A stretch of 64,000 bases of DNA from Streptomyces sp. CG1 (GCF_041080625.1 NZ_CP163518.1:8859501-8923500), one strand, 5' to 3'. Positions 42,976 to 51,523 are shown, numbered from the stretch's first letter. Notes: generated from the letters alone by a model not told the origin. Made by a program: numbers and translations.

Positions 42976-45453
42976 TCAGCCGCCGCAGTCGGTCAGCAGG
43001 CTGGCTTTGGCCGAGTTCAACGCGTCGATTTGACTCGACGTGTCGAACCCGGAACCAGTCGGATCGTCCTCGAACGACTGAAGCTCCTTCTCTGCCTGCT
43101 GAGTGCCGGTCAGCATGTTGTTGAGGTCTGCTTCCACGGAGCTGTCTCGGGCTTGCGGTATGGCCCCCTGCAACGTGGACTCGAAGGAGTTCAGGTCGCT
43201 GATGACCGTGCTGACGTCGGAGAGCACCGTGCTGTCGTCGGGTGCGGTGGACGTCTCCCGCGAGTTGTAGGAGTCCATGGCGCTGTTGTATGAGTCCAAC
43301 GCGTCGGACATGGTCGAGACGTCCGTGTTGTACTGCGGGATCTTTGGCGCCAGGTCCTCGATCACGGTCACGCACACAGGATCGACGGAAGGCGACGTGT
43401 TGTCGCTGGGCGATGTGTTGTCGCTGGGCGATGTGTTGTCGACCGGGCTGGATGCGCCGACGGGGCCTGACGAGACGACTGAAGACGGGGTCTGCTGGTC
43501 TGTCGCGTAGACCGCCGCACCCACACCCAGCACGGCTGCGACGCCGATGGTGCAGGCGATGGCCAGTGCTGATATCCCGCCCTTGGCACTCGCCGTGCCC
43601 GCGGCGGTGAACATCGTGTGGCTCGTGCTCGTCACGGGCGCGGTCGTACTCAGGCCGTGCGTCGGCTGGACGGCGGAGCTGTGTGCCTGCGAGAGGTCGA
43701 TCCGCTTCGGTATCGGTGCGGTGGAATTGCCGCCGGCCATGTGGGCGACAGCCTGCGGCTGTTGGGCGGGATGCGAGAGGTTGACCACTGGCTTGGCCAC
43801 GGGTGTGTGCACGGGAGCCGGAGTGGCGGGTGTGGTGGCGGCCGCGTGCGTGACGGGCGTGTTGCCCGCGATGTGGTGCGTCGGCATGTTGCCCGCGGCG
43901 TGCGTGGGGGTGAGCGGGTGGCTTGGGGGTGTGGTGGTCGGCATGTTGCTAGCCACGTGCGTCGGGGTGATCGCGTGGGCCGACTGCGTCGTGGCCGTCG
44001 CCGCGTTGGTGAATTGCTGGGCCGCCGAATGCGCGTGCAGAGCGGTCAGTTCCCGCCACAGCACGTCCGCCTCGAGCACCAGAGCCGTCGTCAGCGCACC
44101 CCGGCCGATCGCCTTGCGGCGAGTGCGAGCCTCGCGCAGGAAGAACTCCTCACCCGCCTTGTCTCCCACGCTCTTCACCGCTGCCCAACCGACTCCGAGC
44201 AGGCTGCCCCATGCATCGAACTGCCGGGACAGCGCCAGCTTCGGCGAGGCGGCACGGGCCAGCGCCGCGCCGAGCTGCGCGTGTCCGCTCTTCTCCGCTC
44301 GCAGCACCGCGACATCCAGGGCCTGAAAGTGTGCCGCGACATCTTCCGGGGTGGTGTCACTCGCCTCGACCCACGCGGTGAGCGTCCGGCAGAGCGGCTC
44401 GGCGGGAAACACCGTCTCCCGGCTCTTCAGCACGCATTCGGCGACATCTGGCGGACAGCTGTAGCCGGTCTCCGAGGCGAGCAGCAGGCCGTGTCGCACC
44501 AGGCCGTCGGCGAGCGTGTCGATGTCCGGCGGGCCGAGCAGGTCATTGAGGTGTCGGGCGGCCAACTCGGCGCCGGACAGCGAGCCGAGCAGGTGCAGCA
44601 GGTCGCGTTCCTGCGGCCGGAGCTTGTTCAGCAGCGCGGGAAGCAGTTCGGGGAGATCGGCGATGCCTGGCAGTCCCTTGCCGGTCGTGGCCGACAAGGC
44701 GATGCGCCGCAACCGGAGCGGGCTGCCGTCCACCGCGTCGCACAGCGCCTCCACGGTCCGCGCCTCGTCGGGCCGCAGCTCGCGGGCCAGCACCGCCTCC
44801 ACCAGTTCCGCCCCCGCCGAGGCCGTCAGCCCGTCGAGCCGGATCGCATGCACGCCGTCGACCCCGGACCGCTGCTGGGAGGTGAAGACGAACGTGGACT
44901 GCTCGGCCATGTCGAACAGCCGGTGCAGGTCCTTCTCGTCGAGTCCCGCGTCGTCCAGGTAGACCCGCAGCCGCAGTGTCTTCAGATGCTCCTTCAGCAC
45001 CTCCAGCGACGGCTTGTAGTTCGGCGCGTCGAAGCTGATGTCGAATATCGCTTGCGCGATGTCATCTGCCGTACGTCCGCCGGCTTCTATGTAGGCCGCG
45101 CCCTCGGGCCCGCGTGGCATCGTGCACGCGAGGTGGCGCAGCAGCGCACTCTTGCCGATCCCGGACGCGCCCCAGATCTGCACCAACTGACGTGTCTCGA
45201 CGGCCTCGCGCAGTACCCGGAGTTCCCGCTCCCGTCCGATCAGCCGCTCGGCGGCGGACCGCGGCAGCTGGGAGATCGGCTGACGCTTGACCGGATCCGG
45301 CAGCGGCCCCCCGTGCACGGTGACGGTCGAACCGTGCTCGGCGGTGATCCGCAGGGTGTGCACGGTGTTGTGGCTGCCTGCGACCATCAATCCGGACACG
45401 TCGCCGGTCCGGATCCGCTCGGGAGCGTCCGAAGTACCGTTGTCCTCTGGCAT
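42976..45453 (-). CDS. STAND-type NTPase with C-terminal membrane anchor and outer domain
   Basis: 825 residues from ATG 45453 with GGGGGA six bases upstream. Residues 12-45 carry a GDVSG..VAGSHN motif and strands. RLIGRERELRVL (70-81) opens the NTPase: Walker A WGASGIGKSALL (94-105), Walker B RVYLDDAG (about 163-170), sensor-like VFTSQQR, then GSPLRLRRIAL and a winged-helix/helical region to about 470. A long His/Thr/Pro-rich segment precedes one helix (ISALAIACTIGVAAVLGVGAAV, about 630-650) and a coiled outer domain. An 18-bp repeat codes SPSDNT three times in the stalk. STAND proteins are switch ATPases of signalling and defence. A membrane-crossing form with no obvious effector domain is unusual. 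Confidence 0.8.
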   Translation of the reverse strand: MPEDNGTSDAPERIRTGDVSGLMVAGSHNTVHTLRITAEHGSTVTVHGGPLPDPVKRQPISQLPRSAAERLIGRERELRVLREAVETRQLVQIWGASGIGKSALLRHLACTMPRGPEGAAYIEAGGRTADDIAQAIFDISFDAPNYKPSLEVLKEHLKTLRLRVYLDDAGLDEKDLHRLFDMAEQSTFVFTSQQRSGVDGVHAIRLDGLTASAGAELVEAVLARELRPDEARTVEALCDAVDGSPLRLRRIALSATTGKGLPGIADLPELLPALLNKLRPQERDLLHLLGSLSGAELAARHLNDLLGPPDIDTLADGLVRHGLLLASETGYSCPPDVAECVLKSRETVFPAEPLCRTLTAWVEASDTTPEDVAAHFQALDVAVLRAEKSGHAQLGAALARAASPKLALSRQFDAWGSLLGVGWAAVKSVGDKAGEEFFLREARTRRKAIGRGALTTALVLEADVLWRELTALHAHSAAQQFTNAATATTQSAHAITPTHVASNMPTTTPPSHPLTPTHAAGNMPTHHIAGNTPVTHAAATTPATPAPVHTPVAKPVVNLSHPAQQPQAVAHMAGGNSTAPIPKRIDLSQAHSSAVQPTHGLSTTAPVTSTSHTMFTAAGTASAKGGISALAIACTIGVAAVLGVGAAVYATDQQTPSSVVSSGPVGASSPVDNTSPSDNTSPSDNTSPSVDPVCVTVIEDLAPKIPQYNTDVSTMSDALDSYNSAMDSYNSRETSTAPDDSTVLSDVSTVISDLNSFESTLQGAIPQARDSSVEADLNNMLTGTQQAEKELQSFEDDPTGSGFDTSSQIDALNSAKASLLTDCGG

Positions 45454-45561
45454 GTGTTTCCCCCGTTCTTTCCAACGCTAGGGTTCCGGCGTTCGGTCAT
45501 GCTGGCGCCGACCCGTCGTGCGAACCCGGTGCTTTTACCTGTTCGGCGAGATCGCCGGCGA

Positions 45562-46293
45562 TCAGGCTGTCGCGGCTGCGACGCCCTGTGACGGTCCGGC
45601 CGCGACGGCGATTCGGGCGAGGTGATCCAGGTCGAGGATCGTGATCCTGCGGTAGCCGGTCACGACCGCGCCCGACTCCCGCAGCGCCCGCAGGGCCTTG
45701 TGGATCGATGACTCCGCCGCGCCGACCAGGGTGGCCATCTCCGGCTGCGACAGCGGGAGATGGGCTTCGTTCCGGCCGGGACGCCCGTAGGTGACGGCCA
45801 GGTGGTGCAGAATCCTGGCCAGCCGCCCGAGGACGTCGCAACCAGTGAAGTCGACGATCCGGCCGGTCGCCGTGCGCAGCTTGGCCACCACGCTCGCGCT
45901 GAGCGCAAGTCCTATGGCGGGGTGCTGTTTCGTGCACTCCAGCAGTTCGGAGCGCAGGATGTAACGGGCCAGCACTCTGCCGCAGGCGGTCACGGTGCCG
46001 ACGCGCGGCTGGCCGTCGATCCCGGCGAACTCCCCGACCAGGTCCCCGGCCATCCGCACGGCCAGCAGCGCCTCGCGGCCGTCCTGCGCGTGCGCGGTGA
46101 CCTTCACCATGCCGCCGAGCAGGAGCAGCGCGAAGTCCGAGGTGTCGGCCTCGCGGATGGTGATCTGGCCGGCCGGGTAGGCCACGCCGTGGCCGAGTCC
46201 CATGAGGATTCCGCGGTCGGCCTCGTCGACCCGGCCGAGCAGCCCGGCCGGCGGCCAGTAGGCCGCAGCCCCGCGAACACGTGCGTTGTTCAT
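45562..46293 (-). CDS. Crp/Fnr-family transcriptional regulator
   Basis: 243 residues from ATG 46293 with AGAGG eight bases upstream. The N-terminal cyclic-nucleotide-binding barrel has GVAYPAGQITIREADTSDFALLLLGGMVKVT and GDLVGEFAGIDGQPR, which keeps the Gly-Glu of the phosphate-binding cassette but not a clear Arg-Ser pair. The C-terminal winged helix has LPLSQPEMATLVGAAESSIHKAL, the Crp recognition helix. No Cys cluster, so not Fnr-like oxygen sensing. It is divergent from a nucleotide-cyclase-like gene, which could make its ligand. Confidence 0.85.
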   Translation of the reverse strand: MNNARVRGAAAYWPPAGLLGRVDEADRGILMGLGHGVAYPAGQITIREADTSDFALLLLGGMVKVTAHAQDGREALLAVRMAGDLVGEFAGIDGQPRVGTVTACGRVLARYILRSELLECTKQHPAIGLALSASVVAKLRTATGRIVDFTGCDVLGRLARILHHLAVTYGRPGRNEAHLPLSQPEMATLVGAAESSIHKALRALRESGAVVTGYRRITILDLDHLARIAVAAGPSQGVAAATA

Positions 46294-46466
46294 CGGCCAC
46301 ACCTCTCTTCCTCGTGCAGCCGAAGCCGCACAAGCCGTATTAGTAGCCGTTCTACCCGGGGACCCCTCCTCTACGGTCTCGTCAATCATCTTGTCGACAC
46401 CGGATGACCCGGATGACAGCAAATCGATCTTCGAATTGCCTGCCCCGTCGTGATCGCGGAGGAATC

Positions 46467-47210
46467 GTGAATCCGAGGTACGAATACCGAGCCCTGCTGG
46501 CGTGCGACATCGCGGGCTCCGCGGGCCGCGGCGAGCAGCGGCTGCAGGAGATCCGCAGACTTCTGCGTTCCGCGCTGTCCGACGCCCTGGGCGTGGCGGA
46601 TCTGGACGCGCGGGACTTCGCGTACGTCGACACCGGTGACGGCTGCCAGCTCGTTGCCCCGGCCGCACTGCCCAAGGCCAGACTGCTGTTCCCGCTGCTC
46701 CCGGAGTTGTGCTCACGGATCCGCGAGCACAACCGGCACGCCGGCGCGGACACCCGGCTGCGAGTACGGGCCGCGGTGCACGCGGGGGAGATCCGGCTCG
46801 ATCCGGACGGCACCGTCTCCGGCGCCCCCTTCGAGGCGCTGGCCCGGCTGCTCGACTCGGCCCCGCTGCGACACGCGACCCTGGCCGGTACCGGCGGCAC
46901 CCCGCTGGCCGCGATCCTTTCGCACCACTTCTACGAGGAAACTGTCGGGCACGGCTACGAGGGGCTCGAAGCCGACGCCTTCACCGCGGCCGACGTCCGG
47001 GTCAAGGAATACGCCGCGCGGGCCTGGCTCTGGTACCCGGGCAGCCCCGTCGGGCCGCAGGTCGGTTCCGGCCGGGATTCCGACTCCGGCGAGCAGCCTG
47101 CGCAGCCCGAGCCGGGGACCGTGGAGCAGCTCGTCCAGGCCACGGGACACGGCACGGTCTTCGCCGTGCACCGGGGCGACCAGTACATCCGCCACAACGA
47201 CCGGGGCTGA
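46467..47210 (+). CDS. Class III nucleotide-cyclase-fold protein
   Basis: 247 residues from GTG 46467 with GGAGGA just upstream (the longer frame from 46404 lacks a ribosome site). The core matches the cyclase homology domain: ALLACDIAGSAGRG (metal-binding Asp), ARDFAYVDTGDGCQLV (second Asp in the D-x-G-D-G loop), LRVRAAVHAGEI and GAPFEALARLLDSA. The substrate-specificity Lys/Asp and transition-state Arg/Asn are not clearly placed, so it may be a cyclase or a nucleotide-binding sensor. After residue 195 a Gln/Pro linker leads to a tail GTVFAVHRGDQYIRHN shared with the next gene and the 79-aa gene. Confidence 0.75.
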   Translation: MNPRYEYRALLACDIAGSAGRGEQRLQEIRRLLRSALSDALGVADLDARDFAYVDTGDGCQLVAPAALPKARLLFPLLPELCSRIREHNRHAGADTRLRVRAAVHAGEIRLDPDGTVSGAPFEALARLLDSAPLRHATLAGTGGTPLAAILSHHFYEETVGHGYEGLEADAFTAADVRVKEYAARAWLWYPGSPVGPQVGSGRDSDSGEQPAQPEPGTVEQLVQATGHGTVFAVHRGDQYIRHNDRG

Positions 47211-47219
47211 TACGCGCTG

Positions 47220-47636
47220 ATGAACGAGGAACTCGCCGAGCTGGCCGCGAGCGGCGCCACCGCTCTGGTCTCCGCAATGGGCACCGATCTCTGGCAGGAG
47301 GCGAAGAGACTGATGAGCCGCGTCCTCGCACAGGCTCGCGGCAGCCGCCGCAACGAGCTGTCCGTGGCGCTGAACCGGCAGTCGACGGCCACGAGGGGAG
47401 CGGTCGACGCCGGGGCCGTGGACTACTGGACCGAGGCCCTGTCCCAGCTGCTCGACCGGAACCCGGATCTCGCCCAGGACGTCATGGCCCTGGCTTCGCT
47501 GCGAACCCCGGAAAGGCCGGACATGGTGATCCAGGTCAATTCCGCCACCGATTCAGGTGAGGTGTTCGCGGTGCAGCGCGGCACTCAGCACTTCGCCTCC
47601 GGGCCGAAATCCCGCGATTCCGGGGAACGGCCGTGA
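47220..47636 (+). CDS. 138-aa protein of unknown function, shared tail motif
   Basis: 138 residues from ATG 47220, nine bases after the previous stop, and overlapping the phosphatase start (GTGA). The N-terminus ELAELAASGATALVSAMGTDLWQEAKRLMSRVL is an amphipathic or weakly hydrophobic helix pair that I have seen opening other Streptomyces proteins of unknown role. The centre is helical (VDYWTEALSQLLDRNPDLAQDV). The tail SGEVFAVQRGTQHFASG matches those of the 79-aa protein and the cyclase-fold protein. Probably a small adaptor or effector-associated module of the island. Confidence 0.65.
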   Translation: MNEELAELAASGATALVSAMGTDLWQEAKRLMSRVLAQARGSRRNELSVALNRQSTATRGAVDAGAVDYWTEALSQLLDRNPDLAQDVMALASLRTPERPDMVIQVNSATDSGEVFAVQRGTQHFASGPKSRDSGERP

Positions 47637-48835
47637 GCCGGGACGACAGCCGGCGAGACGGCTTCATGGACGGACGGCTGCGGGCGGTGCTGTTCGTGGC
47701 CGTCGTCATCGGGGCCTTCATCGAGGTCAGCACGCCGCATCGGCGGTATGGCCCGTTGGTGGACGTGTTCGCCCTCGCGGCAGTGGGTGTCGTCGGCGCG
47801 GCGGCCGTGCTGGGGTCCGAGTCCGCCGCGACGCTCGCCCGGCAGCGGGATCGGCTCGAACAGGTCCCCCAGCCGAGCACAACGGTTCCGATCTGCCGCT
47901 ACGTCACCGGACCGGTGGCACCGCCGCCCCAGCCCCCGAGGCCCCGGCCGTTCCTGCGCGAGCGGCCGACCGACCTGAGCGTTCCCCGCTTCGGCGACGG
48001 CGCCCGTGCCCAAGGCTATCCCTGGCTGCTGCCGGAGCGCACGGTGCAGAACGGGATCGCCGCCGACGAGGCCACGGTCGGTGCCTTCACCATCCGCGCG
48101 GCCTCCGTCATCGGGCCCGGCCACCGCTGCGGCCAGCCCGCCGAGCCGCGCCAGGACTCCTACCGGATCGGGCGAAGCCGGGACAGCCGGTACGCGATCG
48201 TGGCCGTCGCCGACGGCCTGTCCAGCGCGCCTTGGTCCGACGCCGGGGCCACCACGGCCTCCAGCCAGGCCGTCACCCTGCTGCGCGAGCAGATCGAGAC
48301 GGTGGGCTTCGGCGGGCTCGATGTCAAGGAGCTGTATGGGCGGATCGCGGAATCGATCGCCGCGCACGCGGCCGGCCGCGGCGTCGGCACCTCGCACATG
48401 GCCACCGTGCTGATCACCGCCGTGCTCGCCGAGCCAGACGCTAACGGCGTCGCGAAGGCCTGGGTCGCATGGCTCGGCGACAGTTCGGCCTGGACGCTCG
48501 ACCCGCGCGTCCCGCTGTGGCGGTTCTCCGCCGGCGAGGCCAAGGACCGCGCGGCCGCGGTGGTCTCGAACGAGGTCGCCGGACGACTGCCGGACACACC
48601 GCAACTGGCCAGGGACCACTACGTCACGCTGGCTCCCGGCGCCGCCCTCGCCCTGGTCACGGACGGGATCGGCGACGCGTGGGCGGACCCGGCGGGCAAC
48701 ATCAACGAGTACTTCGCGAACGCCTGGCGCTCGCCGGTGCCGGCCACCCGGTTCACCGCCGACGTCGGCTTCGACGCGCCGCAGTGCCTTGACGACCGCA
48801 GCGCTGTCGTGGCCTGGAACGGTGACCGGGTATGA
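47633..48835 (+). CDS. Membrane-anchored PP2C-family protein phosphatase
   Basis: 400 residues. Two N-terminal helices (LRAVLFVAVVIGAFIEV, VFALAAVGVVGAAAVLG) then a Pro-rich linker. The PP2C core from about 165 has RQDSYRIG, AIVAVADGLSSAPWSDAGA, SHMATVLITAV, AWLGDSSAWTL, ALVTDGIGDAW and the final CLDDRSAVVAW, giving the metal-binding Asp set. Start overlaps the previous stop and its own stop overlaps the next start, so it is strictly coupled. It should remove phosphate from Ser/Thr set by the neighbouring kinases, the second member of a TerY-type phosphorylation triad. Confidence 0.88.
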   Translation: MSRDDSRRDGFMDGRLRAVLFVAVVIGAFIEVSTPHRRYGPLVDVFALAAVGVVGAAAVLGSESAATLARQRDRLEQVPQPSTTVPICRYVTGPVAPPPQPPRPRPFLRERPTDLSVPRFGDGARAQGYPWLLPERTVQNGIAADEATVGAFTIRAASVIGPGHRCGQPAEPRQDSYRIGRSRDSRYAIVAVADGLSSAPWSDAGATTASSQAVTLLREQIETVGFGGLDVKELYGRIAESIAAHAAGRGVGTSHMATVLITAVLAEPDANGVAKAWVAWLGDSSAWTLDPRVPLWRFSAGEAKDRAAAVVSNEVAGRLPDTPQLARDHYVTLAPGAALALVTDGIGDAWADPAGNINEYFANAWRSPVPATRFTADVGFDAPQCLDDRSAVVAWNGDRV

Positions 48836-49974
48836 CCGAACCCCATCTCATCGACGGCGCCGATGACAGTGTCGGCGGCGGCCCGGCGGCCGATCCGCGC
48901 GGCTGGGCGTTGCCACGGACCGTGAGCGTCAGCGATCTCGGACCACTGGCCGAGCCGATCTCCGAACACAACGGCCAGGCCATCGCCGTAAAGCCGCTGA
49001 CGAACCATCCGGGCTGGCTGGCCAAGCTCTACCGGCCGGACCAGCATCCGGAGGACGCCGACCGGCTCGACCTCCTGATCTCGGCTCCGGGCACGCTGCC
49101 GGAGGCGGATCGTGCGCTCCTGTACGCCGGCACGTGCTGGCCCGCGGCCCGGATCCACGAAGCCGGCAACCCGGCCGTCGGCTGCGTGATCCCGATGGCG
49201 CCTGAGCAGTACCGTTCCGAGCTGCGGCGCGGCGAGTTCAGCGATCGCCGCTTCGTGGAGATCGACTGGCTGGCGAAGTCCGACGAGTCGATCCGGGGCG
49301 TCGGACTGCCGCCCCCCGGCTTCGCGGGCAGGCTGGCCGCCTGTCGGCAACTGACGGAGCTCGCCACGATCCTGGAGAGCCTGGGCCTGGTCTACTCGGA
49401 CTGGTCGTTCTCCAACGCCTTCTGGAGCCCGGATCAGCGCTCTGTCTACCTCATCGACGTCGACGGCTGTCAGCCGAAGAAGATGCCTGACATCCACCAG
49501 CCGAACTGGGCCGACCCACTCACTCCGCCGGGCACCGACGCGGACGAGTACACCGACCGCTACCGGCTCGGACTGCTCGTCGCCAAATGCATGACGGGCC
49601 GGCGTGACGCGCACACCTTCCACACCGTCGCCGCGTCCCCCTGGCAGAACCAGCCCGCCGTCTCCGAAGTACTGCTCGACATGCTGCTCGCGACCGACCG
49701 CGAGCGACGACCCTCGGCCGCTCAGCTGAACCAGGCGCTGAACAGCGGCCCCTATCTCAGGACCGTGCCACGTCCGACACGCACGGCGCTGCCGCCGTTG
49801 CCCACGCAGCCCACGCAGCTCCCGATCCCGCAGCCCCCCGCCGACCCCGACACGGCCGCGACGGAACGCGAGTCGGTGCCTCCCCAACCGCCCCAGCCCG
49901 GCCCGCAGGTCGGCTGGATTCTCGTACTCGTCATAGCCGTGATCCTGCTGTTCGTCATCGCCTCCAACCACTAG
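48832..49974 (+). CDS. TerY-associated protein kinase-like protein with C-terminal anchor
   Basis: 380 residues. The kinase fold is divergent: AIAVKPL (Lys), a helix with PEADRALLYAGTCWPAARI, catalytic segment LVYSDWSFSNAFW (Asp and Asn in place of HRD..N), metal motif YLIDVDGCQ (DVD for DFG), and an activation region YTDRYRLGLLVAKCM. This is the form seen with TerY/vWA genes. After a Pro-rich linker the protein ends in one helix (VGWILVLVIAVILLFVIASNH), so it is a tail-anchored kinase. It overlaps the phosphatase by four bases and precedes the vWA gene. Confidence 0.85.
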   Translation: MTEPHLIDGADDSVGGGPAADPRGWALPRTVSVSDLGPLAEPISEHNGQAIAVKPLTNHPGWLAKLYRPDQHPEDADRLDLLISAPGTLPEADRALLYAGTCWPAARIHEAGNPAVGCVIPMAPEQYRSELRRGEFSDRRFVEIDWLAKSDESIRGVGLPPPGFAGRLAACRQLTELATILESLGLVYSDWSFSNAFWSPDQRSVYLIDVDGCQPKKMPDIHQPNWADPLTPPGTDADEYTDRYRLGLLVAKCMTGRRDAHTFHTVAASPWQNQPAVSEVLLDMLLATDRERRPSAAQLNQALNSGPYLRTVPRPTRTALPPLPTQPTQLPIPQPPADPDTAATERESVPPQPPQPGPQVGWILVLVIAVILLFVIASNH

Positions 49975-49988
49975 CTCAAAGGTGCACC

Positions 49989-50639
49989 ATGTCACTCTGC
50001 CTGCCCACCTATGTGGTGATCGACGCGTCCTCGTCGATGAAGGAGCACGAAGCAGTGCTCAACGCGACCCTCTCGCGTCTGCACTACAACCTGGCGACGA
50101 ATCCCCGCGTCTCGGAGTTCGCCCGAGTCTGCGTGGTCGCCTTCTCCACCGATGTGCACGTGGTGATCCCGATGTCGGACATGGAGCAAGTGCCGGCCCT
50201 GCCCGAGGTGATCTGCGGCGGGCGCACGGAGTACGGCAAGACCTTCGACCGGGTGCGGGAGTGCATCGAACAGGATGTCAGTAACCTGAGGATGCAGAAC
50301 CTCGACGTGCTGCGGCCGACGATCTTCTTCCTGACCGACGGCGGTCCGACCGACGCACACTGGCAGCACTCCTTCCGCAAGCTCGTGGACAGGGACTGGC
50401 CGCGCCACCCGCACGTGATCGCCTACGGCTTCGGCGGTGCGAGGCGCGACGTGCTGGAACAGGTGGCGACCAAGGCGCTGTTCATCGCCGACGGTTCGGA
50501 CACCGAGTCGGCGCTGAGCGCGGCGATCACCGGACTGCTCAACACCCTGATCGCCTCGTCGAAGACCGGTCAGATGCGGATCGCCACCGACGTCAAGGGC
50601 TTCAAGTACGTCGAGGTCGCCCAGGAATACGTGGACTGA
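49989..50639 (+). CDS. TerY-like von Willebrand A domain protein
   Basis: 216 residues from ATG 49989, AAAGGTG upstream. The vWA fold has an intact metal-ion site: YVVIDASSSMKEHE (D-x-S-x-S), the Thr in GGRTEYGKTF, and FFLTDGGPTDAHW (the T-D-G-x-P-T/D loop). The C-terminal strands IADGSDTESALSAAITGLL and a short tail complete the TerY type. With the phosphatase and kinase this forms the three-gene TerY triad of tellurite/stress and conflict systems. Its start follows the kinase stop by 14 bases. Confidence 0.88.
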   Translation: MSLCLPTYVVIDASSSMKEHEAVLNATLSRLHYNLATNPRVSEFARVCVVAFSTDVHVVIPMSDMEQVPALPEVICGGRTEYGKTFDRVRECIEQDVSNLRMQNLDVLRPTIFFLTDGGPTDAHWQHSFRKLVDRDWPRHPHVIAYGFGGARRDVLEQVATKALFIADGSDTESALSAAITGLLNTLIASSKTGQMRIATDVKGFKYVEVAQEYVD

Positions 50640-50944
50640 TGACGGACGTCGACCCGCGTTCCACAGCGTCCCGAACACTGCGCGCCTCCGTCGGACTGAC
50701 CGCGCTGGCCGCAACGCTGCTCGTCTGCGGCGCCGCGGTCGAGGCGACGGGCAATCTCCTCGGCACCTCGGCGAACGGAAGCAGCGGCAGCTCACACCTG
50801 ACACCCACCGTGCACCCGACCCATACCCGCTCCCGCGCCTCCGAGGCGCCGTCGCAACACCGACCGCCCTCGACCTCACCCTCCTACCTGCCCACCCACA
50901 CGACCACGGCCACCGCTACCGGTAGTTCGTCAAACGGGCGGTAG
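50639..50944 (+). CDS. Small secreted or membrane-tethered Ser/Thr-rich protein
   Basis: 101 residues; its ATG overlaps the vWA stop (TGATG), so it belongs to the operon. Residues 13-40 form one hydrophobic segment (LRASVGLTALAATLLVCGAAVEA). The rest is a Thr/Ser/His/Pro-rich tail with no domain (HPTHTRSRASEAP). It could be a signal-anchored outer stalk, or a substrate phosphorylated on the many Ser/Thr. No relatives recognised. Confidence 0.65.
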   Translation: MTDVDPRSTASRTLRASVGLTALAATLLVCGAAVEATGNLLGTSANGSSGSSHLTPTVHPTHTRSRASEAPSQHRPPSTSPSYLPTHTTTATATGSSSNGR

Positions 50945-51268
50945 AGGTCAAGGCCGCGTCCAGTGGTGACCGCATCGAGCAGGGCATGGCGCTCGGAGGT
51001 CGGGTCCTTGTCCGTCCAGGCTCGCCCCGGTGCACACCAGGGGAGGGAAGGACGATGGTCCGACGGCTGCACCGAACCCGGCCCGCGCCTTTGCATGCCG
51101 TGGCATCGAGCGCGCGGCACGAGCAGCTGACGTTTACGGAGCACGCACACTGCTTGGCGTTTCTGACATGCAACTATCCAAAAACAAAATTCCGTCATCA
51201 ATCACATGGGCTCGTACGGCAATTGGGAAGGCAAACGGGCTCACGGCAGCCCAGAGCGGGAGGCGCAC
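50945..51268. other. Gap after the signalling island
   Basis: No gene is supported. Frames crossing it lack good starts and recognisable motifs. Confidence 0.4.
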
Positions 51269-51523
51269 GTGGGAATACTGCACGCGATCCGGATGCAGAG
51301 GCTCGTTGCGGACGCCAGGCGCGCACACGCGCAAGGGGACGACACCTTCGAAGCGTCCATCGACATCGACCCCCGGGGCATGGCCCGGGTCAGGAACCCC
51401 ATGAAGAAGATCCGCAAGGAGATCGACCTGGTCGTACGATCCGTCGAAGCCGTCGGCTGGGAGTGCGTGGGCGTCGACCAGTTCATGTACTCGATCAATA
51501 TGAAGTTCGTCCGAGCGGGCTGA
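51269..51523 (+). CDS. Small helical protein of unknown function
   Basis: 84 residues from GTG 51269 with GGGAGG five bases upstream (the frame opens at 51206, without a ribosome site). HAIRMQRLVADARRAHAQGDDTFEASIDI, RNPMKKIRKEIDLVVRSVEAVGWE and the last FMYSINMKFVRAG suggest a compact alpha/beta domain. Codon use fits its neighbours. I think of similar Streptomyces small proteins but cannot name a family. Confidence 0.6.
   Translation: MGILHAIRMQRLVADARRAHAQGDDTFEASIDIDPRGMARVRNPMKKIRKEIDLVVRSVEAVGWECVGVDQFMYSINMKFVRAG

Noticed and set aside
43618..45591. 657-codon plus-strand frame opposite the STAND gene
   Set aside because: Arg/Gln/Val-rich antisense artefact; the opposite strand has Walker motifs and a proper ribosome site.
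46294..46466. Crp-binding dyad in the divergent region
   Set aside because: Only a weak GTGC-N10-GCAC was seen, not a TGTGA-N6-TCACA-like site; too poor to annotate.
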